Notes: a model not told the origin generated them from the sequence alone. Shown: positions 6,682 to 14,997, counted from the first letter of the stretch. The stretch is 53,549 nt of DNA from SIG672 sp045535095 (GCA_045535095.1 JAZSKY010000064.1:1-53549); one strand, 5' to 3'. Program-made: numbers and translations.

Positions 6682-8481
6682 TTGAAAAGATTATTTGCGG
6701 TACTTTTATGTCTCGCTACTTTACTTACTATGCTTGCAGGCTGTAAGAAGCCTCAGGTAGTAGGCCCTACGATCAATATCTACATGGACGAGACGTATAG
6801 CTTCGATCCTGCTCTCGCGTATAACGATGCGGGCGCGGCACAGATGCTCTCTCTCGTTTACGAGGGTCTTTTCACACTTAACGAAAAGGGCAAGGTAAAG
6901 AAGGCTCTTTGCGACAGCTACAAGATCACCGAGGAAGACGGATACGAGACTCTCGTTATCACCCTTGACACCTCTTATTGGAGTGACGGTGTCGTTGTTG
7001 ACGCGGCAGACTTCGTATATGCCTGGAATCGCATAATGAACCCCGAGTTCGAGTGCGAGGCTGCAACCCTTCTGTTCCCGGTTAAAAACGCGGTAGCAGT
7101 TAAGAACGGAGACATCAGTATCGACGATATAGGCTTCTATTCGACGAGTACGAACGAGATCACCATCGAGCTTGAAAAGGGCTACGATGCAGAGACCTTC
7201 CTTGCAAACCTTGCAAGCATCGCGCTCTCTCCTCTCCGTAAGGACGTTGTAAGAAGCGTTCAGGACGATTACAGCTGGAGCGCACTCGCGGCAGTTATGG
7301 TTGCAAACGGAGCGTTCTACGTAAAGGAATTCGATATGAAGAGCTTTGGCTCCGAGGAAGAACCGATCATCGTTCTCGAGCGTAACCAGTATTACAGAAG
7401 ATCGCCCGATTCTGAGACCAAGATAGCAAAGTACGTAACTCCTTACAGACTTAACATTTTCGGCGTTACCGCAGAGCAGGCGTACGAGAAGTACAAGAGC
7501 GGCGAGTACGCATTCATCTCCGAGCTTCCTCTCGCAGAGCGTGCAGGACTTGCAGGAGACGTTGAGCTTTCCGACAATATGCACACCTACTCGTATATGT
7601 TCAATACAAGTAAGGAGATCTTTGCAGATGCAAAGGTAAGAAGAGCGCTTTCCATCGCGCTTGACAGAAATGCGATCAAGGACATCGTAGTTTTCGCTAA
7701 GGCGGCTGACTCGCTCACCTCCGAGATGACACGCGAGGACAAGAAGACCTCCTTCCACCGCTCGATAATCTCCACGTCGCCCGACATGGACACGGCAAAG
7801 CAGCTTATAAGCGAGGCAGGAGTTAAGGGCAAGTCCTTCACTCTCGCAGTATATGATGATCCGGTAGATATCGCAGTTGCTGAATACTGCGTTTCGGTAT
7901 GGAAGGAGCTTGGAGTAAACGCAAGCTACAAGACCTACTCCAGCCGTATCGCAAACTACACCGAGCCTGCGCTCAAGACTGACGCTGACGGAAACAGATT
8001 CCAGACCACCGAGATTATTTATCAGGACGCTTGCTACGACAAGCTTACCGAGATCTATCGTTCGGGTGAGTTTGACGTTATTGCTGTCAACTACAATATG
8101 CTCACAACCGACCCGTTTGCAGTTCTCGCGCAGTTCTCTCCCAAGTATTCGGGCGGCGCGTACGACTTCTCGATAACCTCTGAGGAGTGGCCCTGTGTAC
8201 CTCACACCAGCGGATACTCGAACCCCGAGTACGATGCGCTGATCGATGCCGCTCACGCAGCAGGAAGCTCTGCAGAGAGATATGAAAAGCTCCACAGAGC
8301 AGAGGAGATCCTCGTTAAGGAGGACGCAGTAGTTGTTCCTCTCTACTACGGTCAGACCGCATACCTCGTTGGCAAGAATATCAAGAACCTTGATGCAAAT
8401 TACGGCGGAATTCTCGTATGGACCAAGGTAAAGGATAAGAGCTACGAGCCCACTGAAGAGGATTATATAGTAATCGAATAA
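6682..8481 (+). CDS. ABC transporter substrate-binding lipoprotein (oligopeptide type, SBP_bac_5)
   Basis: 599 residues, start TTG 6682 nine bases after AGGAGG. A lipoprotein signal peptide ends in the lipobox LAGC (Cys about 20). The body is a periplasmic-binding protein of the OppA/DppA cluster: NIYMDETYSFDPALAYNDAGAAQMLSLVYEGLF at the N-terminus, WSDGVVVDAADFVYAWNRIMNPE, then KVRRALSIALDRNAI, and NPEYDALIDAAHAA followed by EKLHRAEEILVKEDAVVVPLYYG near the end. It should bind peptides outside the cell for an Opp-type importer, or sense them. No permease or ATPase gene is adjacent, so it is an orphan in this window. Strong terminator downstream. Confidence 0.95.
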   Translation: MKRLFAVLLCLATLLTMLAGCKKPQVVGPTINIYMDETYSFDPALAYNDAGAAQMLSLVYEGLFTLNEKGKVKKALCDSYKITEEDGYETLVITLDTSYWSDGVVVDAADFVYAWNRIMNPEFECEAATLLFPVKNAVAVKNGDISIDDIGFYSTSTNEITIELEKGYDAETFLANLASIALSPLRKDVVRSVQDDYSWSALAAVMVANGAFYVKEFDMKSFGSEEEPIIVLERNQYYRRSPDSETKIAKYVTPYRLNIFGVTAEQAYEKYKSGEYAFISELPLAERAGLAGDVELSDNMHTYSYMFNTSKEIFADAKVRRALSIALDRNAIKDIVVFAKAADSLTSEMTREDKKTSFHRSIISTSPDMDTAKQLISEAGVKGKSFTLAVYDDPVDIAVAEYCVSVWKELGVNASYKTYSSRIANYTEPALKTDADGNRFQTTEIIYQDACYDKLTEIYRSGEFDVIAVNYNMLTTDPFAVLAQFSPKYSGGAYDFSITSEEWPCVPHTSGYSNPEYDALIDAAHAAGSSAERYEKLHRAEEILVKEDAVVVPLYYGQTAYLVGKNIKNLDANYGGILVWTKVKDKSYEPTEEDYIVIE

Positions 8482-8487
8482 AAGATG

Positions 8488-8518
8488 ATCGGGTGAGTAG
8501 TCTCACCCGATTATTTTC
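8488..8518 (+). terminator. Rho-independent terminator
   Basis: ATCGGGTGAG (8488-8497), loop TAGT, CTCACCCGAT (8502-8511), then TATTTT. Confidence 0.85.
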
Positions 8519-8548
8519 CGTAAAAAATAAAAAGAAGGAGAACAAAAT

Positions 8549-9097
8549 ATGGTAGCGCCGCTTAAAAAGAAGGACGATATAAAGATATTCATTCTGTACC
8601 TTCTCCATAATTTGAATAAGCCCTTTGAATTTGAGGATATAAACGCGATAGTTATGCAGGACGGAGTTGTCGGCGGAATAGATTTCACCGAGTGCTTCGT
8701 TGAGCTTATCGACGCGGGCAATATAAAGGAATACACCGAAAACGGAAAAGCGCTTTACGTCATAAGCGATAGAGGTCGCCATATCGCAGAGAGCCTTCAG
8801 GGCGAAATACTCGGAGCGATAAGAGAGCGTGCTTTAAAGAGCGCACTGCGTTTTATTTCGCTCAAGGAGCGCGGCTCGGAGATAAAAACGCGCTTTGCTA
8901 TAAGACCTGACGGCAAGTACGATCTCTGCTGTCAGATAATAGACGAGAGACAGCTTTCGCTTGAGATCAAGATAGTTGCAGATAACGTAAATCAGCTCGA
9001 GCTTATGCGCCATACCTTTGACGAGAAGCCTGAGATCGTTTATAGAGGCGTCCTTGCGATGCTCACAGGTCAGATAGACTATATTTTTAGTGAATAA
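8549..9097 (+). CDS. DUF4364 family protein (putative winged-helix)
   Basis: 182 residues, start ATG 8549 after AAGGAG at 8535-8540. Matches the DUF4364 pattern: an N-terminal stretch DIKIFILYLLHNLNKPFEFEDINAIVMQDG that reads like a winged-helix-turn-helix, LYVISDRGRHIAESLQ (about 71-86), and a C-terminal alpha/beta part. The family is found almost only in Clostridia and is thought to be DNA-binding, but no target is known. There is no promoter between the upstream terminator and this gene that I can identify with confidence. Confidence 0.85.
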   Translation: MVAPLKKKDDIKIFILYLLHNLNKPFEFEDINAIVMQDGVVGGIDFTECFVELIDAGNIKEYTENGKALYVISDRGRHIAESLQGEILGAIRERALKSALRFISLKERGSEIKTRFAIRPDGKYDLCCQIIDERQLSLEIKIVADNVNQLELMRHTFDEKPEIVYRGVLAMLTGQIDYIFSE

Positions 9098-9174
9098 TGC
9101 ACAAAAACACCCCCTTGCTTGTTGGTTAAATCTACAAAAGTGAGCAAAACAGTAAAATAAATATTAAATAAGTA

Positions 9175-9203
9175 TTGACAATATATTAAAAGACAGCTAT
9201 AAT
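9175..9203 (+). promoter_or_regulatory. Sigma-A promoter of the sigma factor gene
   Basis: TTGACA at 9175-9180 and TATAAT at 9198-9203, 17-bp spacer. A motif TTGGTTAAATCTACAAAA lies just upstream at 9122-9139 and resembles boxes before the lipoprotein genes at 13733 and 14998. Confidence 0.9.
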
Positions 9204-9264
9204 ATATTTCGTATGATAACGTTGCGAAAAGTGTCATTTCAGATGCTCGCACCGGAGGATTATT

Positions 9265-9801
9265 TTGGAAGAAAATCTCTTAAAACTCATAAACGGAGTA
9301 AAAGAAGGAAAAGATCCTTCGTTTTCTGAGCTTTGCGAAGCGTTTTCTCCCCTTATGAGATCACAGGTAACGCGTATGTTCGGTGCGCAAAGTCCCGAAT
9401 ACGACGATAGACTGCAGGACGCGGCGATGGCACTGTACAGTGCGGCAGTCAGCTACGATACCTCTCAAAGTGACGTAACCTTTGGTCTCTATGCAAAGAT
9501 ATGCATAAGAAATTCGCTTATATCCATAAAGCGAAAAGAGAAGAAGAACGCAAAGAAAACCGCATCGTACGCTATTGCCGAAAAAAAGGCGGCGAGAGAG
9601 GCGGAAAGAGAAGCATCGCGTGAAAAGCTCGAGGAAAATGAAGAAATGCTGTCACAGCTTTCGTCGTACGAAAGAATGGTTCTGCTGCTTTACCTCAACG
9701 GACATTCCTATCGTGAAATCGGGTCTGCTCTTGAAAAAAGTGAAAAATCAGTAGAGAACGCGCTTTACAGAACGAGAAGTAAGCTCAAAAAGCGTCTCTG
9801 A
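9265..9801 (+). CDS. RNA polymerase sigma-70 family factor (SigH/ECF-like)
   Basis: 178 residues, start TTG 9265 after CGGAGG at 9253-9258. Region 2 is visible (FSELCEAFSPLMRSQVTRMFG...DRLQDAAMALYSAAVSYDTSQSDVTFGLYAKICIRNSLIS, residues about 19-91) and region 4 as a helix-turn-helix (LSSYERMVLLLYLNGHSYREIGSALEKSEKSVENALYRTRSKLKK, about 132-176). A highly charged Lys/Ala/Glu linker separates them and there is no region 3. Layout fits the SigH/SigI-like group rather than a typical ECF factor. No anti-sigma gene is adjacent; the next gene, 82 bp on, is a zinc-ribbon protein. Confidence 0.93.
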   Translation: MEENLLKLINGVKEGKDPSFSELCEAFSPLMRSQVTRMFGAQSPEYDDRLQDAAMALYSAAVSYDTSQSDVTFGLYAKICIRNSLISIKRKEKKNAKKTASYAIAEKKAAREAEREASREKLEENEEMLSQLSSYERMVLLLYLNGHSYREIGSALEKSEKSVENALYRTRSKLKKRL

Positions 9802-9883
9802 TCTTCACGTCTAATTTACGGTAGTGACGGCTTATGCCGAAGAATACACTATATATTCTAAGCCAGGTAAAAGGAGTAAAAAC

Positions 9884-10162
9884 ATGTACCAGGACATCAC
9901 ACTTAAGTGCGCAGAGTGCGGAGCAGATTTCGTGTTCACCGCAGGCGAGCAGGAATTCTACGCAGAGAAGGGCTTCAAGAACCAGCCCCAGAGATGCAAA
10001 GCATGCCGCGACGCAAGAAAGAATGCTGCAAAGCCCCAGAGAGAAATGTTTGAGGCAGTTTGCGCAGAGTGCGGAAAGGTAGCTAAGATTCCGTTCCAGC
10101 CCCCTAGTGACAGACCCGTATATTGCAGCGAGTGCTTCGCAGCAAGAAGAGCGGAGCAGTAA
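9884..10162 (+). CDS. Zinc-ribbon domain protein with two CxxC pairs
   Basis: 92 residues, start ATG 9884 after AAGGAG at 9871-9876. Two zinc-binding modules are visible: CAECGADFVFTAGEQEFYAEKG with CKAC (residues about 9-41), the probable zinc-ribbon (zf-trcl) type, and CAECGKVAKIPF with YCSECF (about 60-84), the CxxC-x17-CxxC type. Such small proteins are common in Clostridia, function unknown; the architecture suggests nucleic-acid or protein binding. It is followed by a strong terminator, so it probably ends the transcript that starts at the sigma factor gene. Confidence 0.9.
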   Translation: MYQDITLKCAECGADFVFTAGEQEFYAEKGFKNQPQRCKACRDARKNAAKPQREMFEAVCAECGKVAKIPFQPPSDRPVYCSECFAARRAEQ

Positions 10163-10202
10163 TAGACTTTCTGCATACCGAGGGAAATAAAAAGCCTTTA
10201 CT

Positions 10203-10237
10203 AAGACACGTCTTTTGATGTGTCTTTTCGGTTTTTT
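10203..10237 (+). terminator. Rho-independent terminator
   Basis: AAGACACGTC (10203-10212), loop TTTT, GATGTGTCTT (10217-10226; one wobble pair), then a run of seven T starting at 10232. Confidence 0.85.
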
Positions 10238-10290
10238 TGAGCAAATTGTCAAAAATATGACCTTTTCCTATATACAAAAGAAAAGTTATA

Positions 10291-10299
10291 TGATATAAT
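10291..10299 (+). promoter_or_regulatory. Extended −10 promoter of rlmB
   Basis: TGA immediately before TATAAT (10294-10299) gives a TGn extended −10 box. No good −35 is present 17 bp upstream (TATACA). Confidence 0.65.
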
Positions 10300-10332
10300 C
10301 AAAATGCAAAAGAATTTTTGAAAGGCGAAAAA

Positions 10333-11187
10333 ATGAAAAACGACCGCAGAAGCAATAATAACGAAAGAAATAGAGATCACAAAAACACGAAGGGCGCAAG
10401 ACGCGACTTTGACCGTCCGCGCACCTTTGAAAGAGAAGATGAGGAGAGCGCGTGCGAGGCGATATACGGCCGTAACGCAGTGCTTGAGCTTCTCAAAACC
10501 GATAGAGACATAGATAAAATATTCATACTCACGGGCGAGCGCGAGGGCTCTGTCAAGCTGATAGAATCAAAGGCGAGAGCGCGCGCAATTCCCGTAATAA
10601 ACGCGCCTAAGGAAAAGCTCGACCGCATCGCAAACGGAGGCGTTCATCAGGGCGTTGCGGCATTCGTTTCCGAGGTGCAGTACGCCGATATAGACGATAT
10701 TTTCGCACTTGCCGAGGAGCGCGGACACGCGCCCTTTATCGTGATCGCAGACGGGATCGAGGATCCCCATAACCTCGGCGCAATGATCCGCTGTGCGGAC
10801 GTTGCGGGCGTGGACGGAATCATCATTCCCAAGCGCAGAAACGTAGCAGTCACCTCGACCGTTATGAAATCGTCGGCAGGCGCGGCACAGCACGTCAAGA
10901 TGGTTCGCGTATCGAATATCGCAATGACTATCGACGCGCTTAAGAAAAGAGGCGTCTGGGTGTACGGTGCAGAGGCAGGCGGAAGTCCGCTCTACTCGAC
11001 CGATATGACGGGCGCGGCAGCGTTTGTTTTCGGAAGCGAGGGAAGTGGAATTTCCCGTCTCGTTACCGAAAAGTGTGACTGCATAGTCTCGATACCTATG
11101 TACGGAAACGTCAACTCGCTTAACGTTTCGTGTGCTTCGGCAGTAGTTCTGTGCGAGGCGGCAAGACAGAGAGAAGCAAAGAAATAA
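10333..11187 (+). CDS. rlmB: 23S rRNA 2'-O-methyltransferase, TrmH/SpoU family (RlmB type)
   Basis: 284 residues. ATG 10333 has AAAGG seven bases upstream; an in-frame TTG at 10318 has no ribosome site. A basic, disordered N-terminus (about 40 residues rich in Arg/Asn) precedes the substrate-binding domain (ACEAIYGRNAVLELLK) and a knotted SPOUT methyltransferase domain with all three motifs: DGIEDPHNLGAMIRCADVAG (motif 1), FVFGSEGSGISRLV (motif 2) and IPMYGNVNSLNVSCASAVVL (motif 3). RlmB methylates a G in 23S rRNA; the closely related tRNA enzymes cannot be fully excluded. Followed 39 bp later by a large membrane protein gene. Confidence 0.92.
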   Translation: MKNDRRSNNNERNRDHKNTKGARRDFDRPRTFEREDEESACEAIYGRNAVLELLKTDRDIDKIFILTGEREGSVKLIESKARARAIPVINAPKEKLDRIANGGVHQGVAAFVSEVQYADIDDIFALAEERGHAPFIVIADGIEDPHNLGAMIRCADVAGVDGIIIPKRRNVAVTSTVMKSSAGAAQHVKMVRVSNIAMTIDALKKRGVWVYGAEAGGSPLYSTDMTGAAAFVFGSEGSGISRLVTEKCDCIVSIPMYGNVNSLNVSCASAVVLCEAARQREAKK

Positions 11188-11226
11188 TCTTAAAGAAAAA
11201 ATGACCGAAAGGAGGACATCTTCCGA

Positions 11227-13383
11227 ATGAGCGACGAAAAAAAGAATAATAAAGGCACTCCCGAAAAGGAAAGCCCGTTTGTAAGCAGTAATAAGAAAAA
11301 GGAAGAGATCCTCGAAAAGCTGAGGTCTCATAATTACGGCGAATATTCTTCAGGTCCCGATATTCCAACCGGCGCTGAAAAGGACGGCGAAGCACCGAAA
11401 AAGCCGCCCCAGACTCCCCCTCGTAAGACCGAGAGCGTCATCTCGCAGATGCGAAAGAATTCGAGAGCGATCGGTGAAGCCGAGAAGGGCGCAGGAGTGT
11501 CGCGAGGCGCTCTTGTTGCCGCCTCGAAGGTCGCGCCTACTGCGACAGAGCAGGAGGAGACGAAGGAAACTGCGATCGCTGAAAAGGTCGATCTTAATAA
11601 GCCGCGTGACGACGGATACGATATAAGCCGCGTTTTCGGAATACCCGAGGCGGAGGAAAGCGCTCCCGAAGAGGAGGATATAGGCGAGGAGGTCTCCGAG
11701 CCTGACGAGTCCTTCGTTGCCGCAAAGGAATTTGCAAAGCTCAAAAGCGAATTTCTTGTCTGCCTGCCGAGACTATTTCTCTGTCTGATCTTTGCGCTCG
11801 GCACTCTGCTTTATGAGAACTTCGAGGTTCTCGGAATAAGAAATCCCGTCTTTATAAAGATAGACTCGGACGTTCGGATCGCCGCACTTGCAGGAATGCA
11901 GATGACGCTTTTTGCAGTGCTTATAATGATAAAGGAAATGTGGTACGGAACGAAAACTCTTCTGAAGCTCACGCCACAGCCCGAAAGCTTTTTACCCCTT
12001 CTTGCGGTATTTTTACTTGCATACGAGGCGCTTTCGCTCTTTACGGGGTATAAAGCGTTTGAATCGTTCAACTTTCTTCTGTTTGCGGCGTCGGTTTTCT
12101 GCCTGTCGTCGAAATGGCTCGATCTTTCAAGGCGACTTCACGCGCTGAAGGTCGTTTCCTCGAAATCGCTCAAATATTCGCTCGTGCGAATGAAGAAGAG
12201 CGAGTCCGCGCCCGAAAGAAGAGCGACATCGGGAATAATGGACCTCTCGGACGATGCTAAATATATCCGCGTGGTACGTAGCAAAAAAATCGTCGGATAC
12301 CGCTCGCGCACCGAAGGAAAGATGGTCTATAAGCGCCTCTCGGGTGTTTTTATAGCCGCTTCGCTCGTTGCCGCCGCAGTGACCTTCGTTGCGGTCGGAA
12401 GGACTGCCGATTTCAATGAAAGCCTGCGCACGTCGCTGACCGTCTTTATGTTCGTTACCCCCTTTTCGCTCTATACGGTGTTCTCCTTCCCGCTTTATAA
12501 GGTGTCAAAGCGCGCGTCGAGATTCGGAGCAGCTGTCATCGGAGACGCCGCAAGCCTTGAATACTCCGCGCCTGCCTTCGTTACCTTTAACGATACCGAC
12601 GTTTTCACAGAAAACAACGTCTGGCTTGACGAGATAGCAATGAAGGATAGCGAAAGCTTCTCCAAGGGACTTGCGTACGCATCGGTGATTTTTGCCCCGA
12701 TAAACGGACCGCTCAACCGCCTTTTTGCAGGAGCGGCTGACTATGAGGTCACCACAGAAACGGTTGAATATACCGACATTTCTGACGACGGAATCGAGGC
12801 GGTCGTAAACCGCGAAAGAGTCCGTATCGGCCAGGCGTCCTACTTTGAAAAATACGGATATACCCTCGATGATGAGAGCGACGGAAACTACCGCATAATG
12901 TACGTTGAGATAGGAAACGTTATCGCGCTGGTAGTAAGGCTCGTTTATAATATTGATAAGGACTTTGAAAAGATCCTTATGAATCTGTATAAGAGCGGTA
13001 TGGGTGTCGTTATCCGTACGAGCGACCCTAATATCAATATAAATATGATAGAATCTATAATCGGTACGGGACGTTTCCCCATAAAGGTACTGAAATACAG
13101 GACCGAGGGCGAAAAGGACGTCGTGCGCGAGAGTACGGGTGGCGGTATCGTCTCGAAGGGCAAGGTACGTCCCATGCTCGAAACTCTCTACCGATGCGAC
13201 AGAGCAGGTGCGGTCATAAAGTCGGGACTCCTTCTTGAGATGGTTGCCTTCGGTATCGGACTTATCACGGTCTCGGTGCTCGGCGCACTCGGCGCACTCG
13301 GTGCGCTCAGCTCTGTCTACGTGGCTCTCTACCACGCATTCTGGTCGGCGCTTATTGCAGGTCTGACGATGCTGTTTGTCTAA
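11227..13383 (+). CDS. Large membrane protein resembling a P-type ATPase without the phosphorylation site
   Basis: 718 residues, start ATG 11227 after AAGGAGG at 11209-11215. The first 165 residues are charged and disordered. Then come hydrophobic segments near 180-200, 218-236, 258-276 and 284-298, a pair near 373-390 and 403-423, a long soluble part, and a C-terminal pair (about 663-718). The order of parts recalls heavy-metal P-type ATPases. TPFSLYTVFSFPLYKVSKRASRFGAAVIGDAASLE (Pro at 412) sits where the PCAL helix and the link to the P domain lie. FNDTDVFT at 454-461 occupies the place of FDKTGTLT: the phosphorylated Asp is Asn455, and Lys and Gly are also changed. No GDGxNDxP-type motif is seen. 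If the homology is right, it cannot be an ion pump of the usual kind. Function unknown. Confidence 0.8.
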   Translation: MSDEKKNNKGTPEKESPFVSSNKKKEEILEKLRSHNYGEYSSGPDIPTGAEKDGEAPKKPPQTPPRKTESVISQMRKNSRAIGEAEKGAGVSRGALVAASKVAPTATEQEETKETAIAEKVDLNKPRDDGYDISRVFGIPEAEESAPEEEDIGEEVSEPDESFVAAKEFAKLKSEFLVCLPRLFLCLIFALGTLLYENFEVLGIRNPVFIKIDSDVRIAALAGMQMTLFAVLIMIKEMWYGTKTLLKLTPQPESFLPLLAVFLLAYEALSLFTGYKAFESFNFLLFAASVFCLSSKWLDLSRRLHALKVVSSKSLKYSLVRMKKSESAPERRATSGIMDLSDDAKYIRVVRSKKIVGYRSRTEGKMVYKRLSGVFIAASLVAAAVTFVAVGRTADFNESLRTSLTVFMFVTPFSLYTVFSFPLYKVSKRASRFGAAVIGDAASLEYSAPAFVTFNDTDVFTENNVWLDEIAMKDSESFSKGLAYASVIFAPINGPLNRLFAGAADYEVTTETVEYTDISDDGIEAVVNRERVRIGQASYFEKYGYTLDDESDGNYRIMYVEIGNVIALVVRLVYNIDKDFEKILMNLYKSGMGVVIRTSDPNININMIESIIGTGRFPIKVLKYRTEGEKDVVRESTGGGIVSKGKVRPMLETLYRCDRAGAVIKSGLLLEMVAFGIGLITVSVLGALGALGALSSVYVALYHAFWSALIAGLTMLFV

Positions 13384-13394
13384 AACTACGCATA

Positions 13395-13528
13395 AATGTC
13401 AAGATGACCTTTGAAAGCGGGGATAAAAAGGCTTCGAGCCCCTCTCGGTAGTCGGAACTCTTAGAGCCTTCACCTACGTTGATCCAAGCGCGGATACAAC
13501 CCCTGCAGAATAAGATATTTCTTCATAG
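13395..13528 (+). ncRNA. Candidate 6S RNA (ssrS-like)
   Basis: No gene occurs between 13384 and 13882. Within it, the 3' half reads TTCACCT (13469-13475), TTGATCCAAG (13479-13488), ATACAACCCCTGC (13494-13506). This order resembles the 3' strand of 6S RNA (in E. coli TTCACCT, TGAACCAAG, TTACAGCCTGC). The 5' half has AAGCGGGG (13414-13421), matching the AAGCGGG of the E. coli 5' strand and able to pair with CCCTGC. An inner helix AAGGCTT / GAGCCTT (about 13427-13433 and 13464-13470) is possible. A terminator follows. The boundaries are estimates, no clear promoter was found, and the long closing stem is weak, so this is a candidate only. Confidence 0.45.
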
Positions 13529-13563
13529 ATCCCTGCCGTGACACGTCGCGTCAGGGATTTTTA
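13529..13563 (+). terminator. Rho-independent terminator after the candidate RNA
   Basis: ATCCCTG (13529-13535) pairs with CAGGGAT (13552-13558) around an inner GC-rich hairpin, followed by TTTTT. The stretch 13564-13802 after it is AT-rich and holds no gene; it contains a direct repeat of TTTCATTTTGT about 20 bp apart. Confidence 0.8.
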
Positions 13564-13732
13564 TGTAATATAGGGCATTTTTAGGGGGTGAAAAGGCGCA
13601 AATATTTCATTTTGTTAGGTGATTTTTTCATTTTGTGCCGTTTTTGAAAGGTGCGTACCCGATGCCTTTTGAGTTGTTTTGTTTAAAATATACAAAAAAA
13701 CGGACTCCGCCCCGATAGATCACCCTCGAAAG

Positions 13733-13751
13733 TTGTCTATAATCCACAAAA
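13733..13751 (+). repeat. Upstream box, copy 1
   Basis: TTGTCTATAATCCACAAAA. Nearly identical (17 of 19) to 14998-15016, and both stand about 50 bp before the promoter of one of two paralogous lipoprotein genes. A weaker version is at 9122-9139. Could be a regulator site or duplicated upstream DNA. Confidence 0.5.
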
Positions 13752-13802
13752 AAAGAAACAAAAAGAAATGCGAACATCAGTTCTCTTTTTTCAGGCAAGG
13801 GG

Positions 13803-13831
13803 TTGAAAATGTTTTGCAGATGTGCTATAAT
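13803..13831 (+). promoter_or_regulatory. Sigma-A promoter of the first paralogous lipoprotein gene
   Basis: TTGAAA at 13803-13808 and TATAAT at 13826-13831, 17-bp spacer. Confidence 0.85.
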
Positions 13832-13882
13832 AAACGCGTAAATAAAAGGTGCGAGACACCAAAAAGAAAAGGAGATAATTTT

Positions 13883-14803
13883 ATGAAAAACTTGATTGTA
13901 AGAATCCTTTCGGTAGCCCTTATTCTCTGTATGGTTTTCTCTTTTGCGGCATGCAAGGAAGAAGCGGCAGAAGATCAGGGAACTACTCCCCCTCCTGCAA
14001 CCGAAGATAAGGATTGGTTTGAAAAGGAAGAGGGCGAAACTCCCGGCACCGGCGAAGGCACTGGCGAAGGCGACACCACAGACGAGCCTTGCGTAGCTTG
14101 TATCGACGAAGACGGCGACCTCACCTGCGACGTATGCGGCGGCCCCGTTGAATCCGCCGAATGGACGTACGAGGGTATCGAATGGAACGTAACCCGCGGC
14201 AGAGCAATGATTACCAATATGTATCAGGTTGACGGAACCGAGTACACCTGGAAGGCAGACGGCGACGGAAAGACCTACGCTTGGCTTGCACAGGCTACCA
14301 AGTGGTCGTCCGACTACTCCTACGAGCCTTACGAGCTTGAGGCAGGAACTATCGAGGCAGTACTTAACGGCTCGAGCACCGGCGTTGTATTCGGCGCAAC
14401 CGGACTTGACATTCCCCGTCCTAACTCGACAGGAAACATTCCCGTTACAAAGGGTAAGGACATATTCTTCTACTGTGTAGGATATTGGTCGGATAGCGGC
14501 ACGTTCGGTCTCTACGTTGACGATAGCGACGAAGGATGGTCGGGCAAGCCCAAGACTATTAACGAGGTAACTATTACCGATATTATCCCGAACTTTGATC
14601 CGAGCGCAGATATCACTGTCAAGGTTGAGTTCACTGCGGCAGGAAAGGTTACCGTATGGCTTAACGGAACTCTCGTCTTTGAGGTTTTGGACTGCGAATA
14701 CTTCGGTACCGAGTTCGGTATGCTCGTCGGCTCATGCTCGAACCTTGCAAAGGACGATAAGGCAGGTACTCTCAAGAGCTACACCTTCACCCCCGCAGAT
14801 TAA
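13883..14803 (+). CDS. Secreted lipoprotein with Cys-Asp motif and jelly-roll-like domain (paralogue 1)
   Basis: 306 residues, start ATG 13883 after AAGGAG at 13869-13874; a longer in-frame reading upstream crosses the promoter. Lipobox FAAC (Cys about 24). Next is a flexible Thr/Pro/Glu/Gly linker with GEGTGEGD repeats. Then PCVACIDEDGDLTCDVCGG (about 71-89) places two CxxC-type pairs around a D-E-D-G-D calcium-like loop; similar Asp/Cys modules occur in many clostridial surface proteins. The remaining 200 residues are beta-rich, with WLAQATKWSSDYSYEPYELEAGTIEAVL and KVEFTAAGKVTVWLNGTLVFEV, reminiscent of LamG/concanavalin-like carbohydrate-binding folds. Paralogue of the next gene. Own promoter and terminator. 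Confidence 0.85.
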   Translation: MKNLIVRILSVALILCMVFSFAACKEEAAEDQGTTPPPATEDKDWFEKEEGETPGTGEGTGEGDTTDEPCVACIDEDGDLTCDVCGGPVESAEWTYEGIEWNVTRGRAMITNMYQVDGTEYTWKADGDGKTYAWLAQATKWSSDYSYEPYELEAGTIEAVLNGSSTGVVFGATGLDIPRPNSTGNIPVTKGKDIFFYCVGYWSDSGTFGLYVDDSDEGWSGKPKTINEVTITDIIPNFDPSADITVKVEFTAAGKVTVWLNGTLVFEVLDCEYFGTEFGMLVGSCSNLAKDDKAGTLKSYTFTPAD

Positions 14804-14834
14804 TACACATATACAAATACTATAATTAATTTTA

Positions 14835-14876
14835 CACGCCGCCGAAACTATCTGTTTGCCTCGGCGGTGGCTTTTG
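14835..14876 (+). terminator. Rho-independent terminator
   Basis: CCGCCGA (14839-14845) pairs with TCGGCGG (14861-14867), extended by wobble pairs, then CTTTTGTGACTTTTT. The remaining space to the next gene (14877-15065) is AT-rich and holds the second upstream box. Confidence 0.7.
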
Positions 14877-14997
14877 TGACTTTTTAGGGGTAAATTCGCT
14901 GTTTTGCGTGTGTTTTTTGATGAAATTTCAAACTTTTAATATTTCGTTGTAATGCACAAAAAAGACGGGTAAGGGCAGAGACGCAGAGCCCTCCCAT

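Noticed and set aside
6721..8295. 524-codon open frame on the minus strand opposite the peptide-binding lipoprotein gene
   Set aside because: Mirror of an obvious lipoprotein gene with promoter and terminator; the antisense product has no recognisable domain.
12505..13335. 276-codon open frame opposite the P-type ATPase-like gene
   Set aside because: Shadow frame; no start signal and no recognisable domain.
13679..13882. N-terminal extension of the first paralogous lipoprotein
   Set aside because: It would cross a perfect promoter and the ribosome site, and bury the lipoprotein signal peptide.
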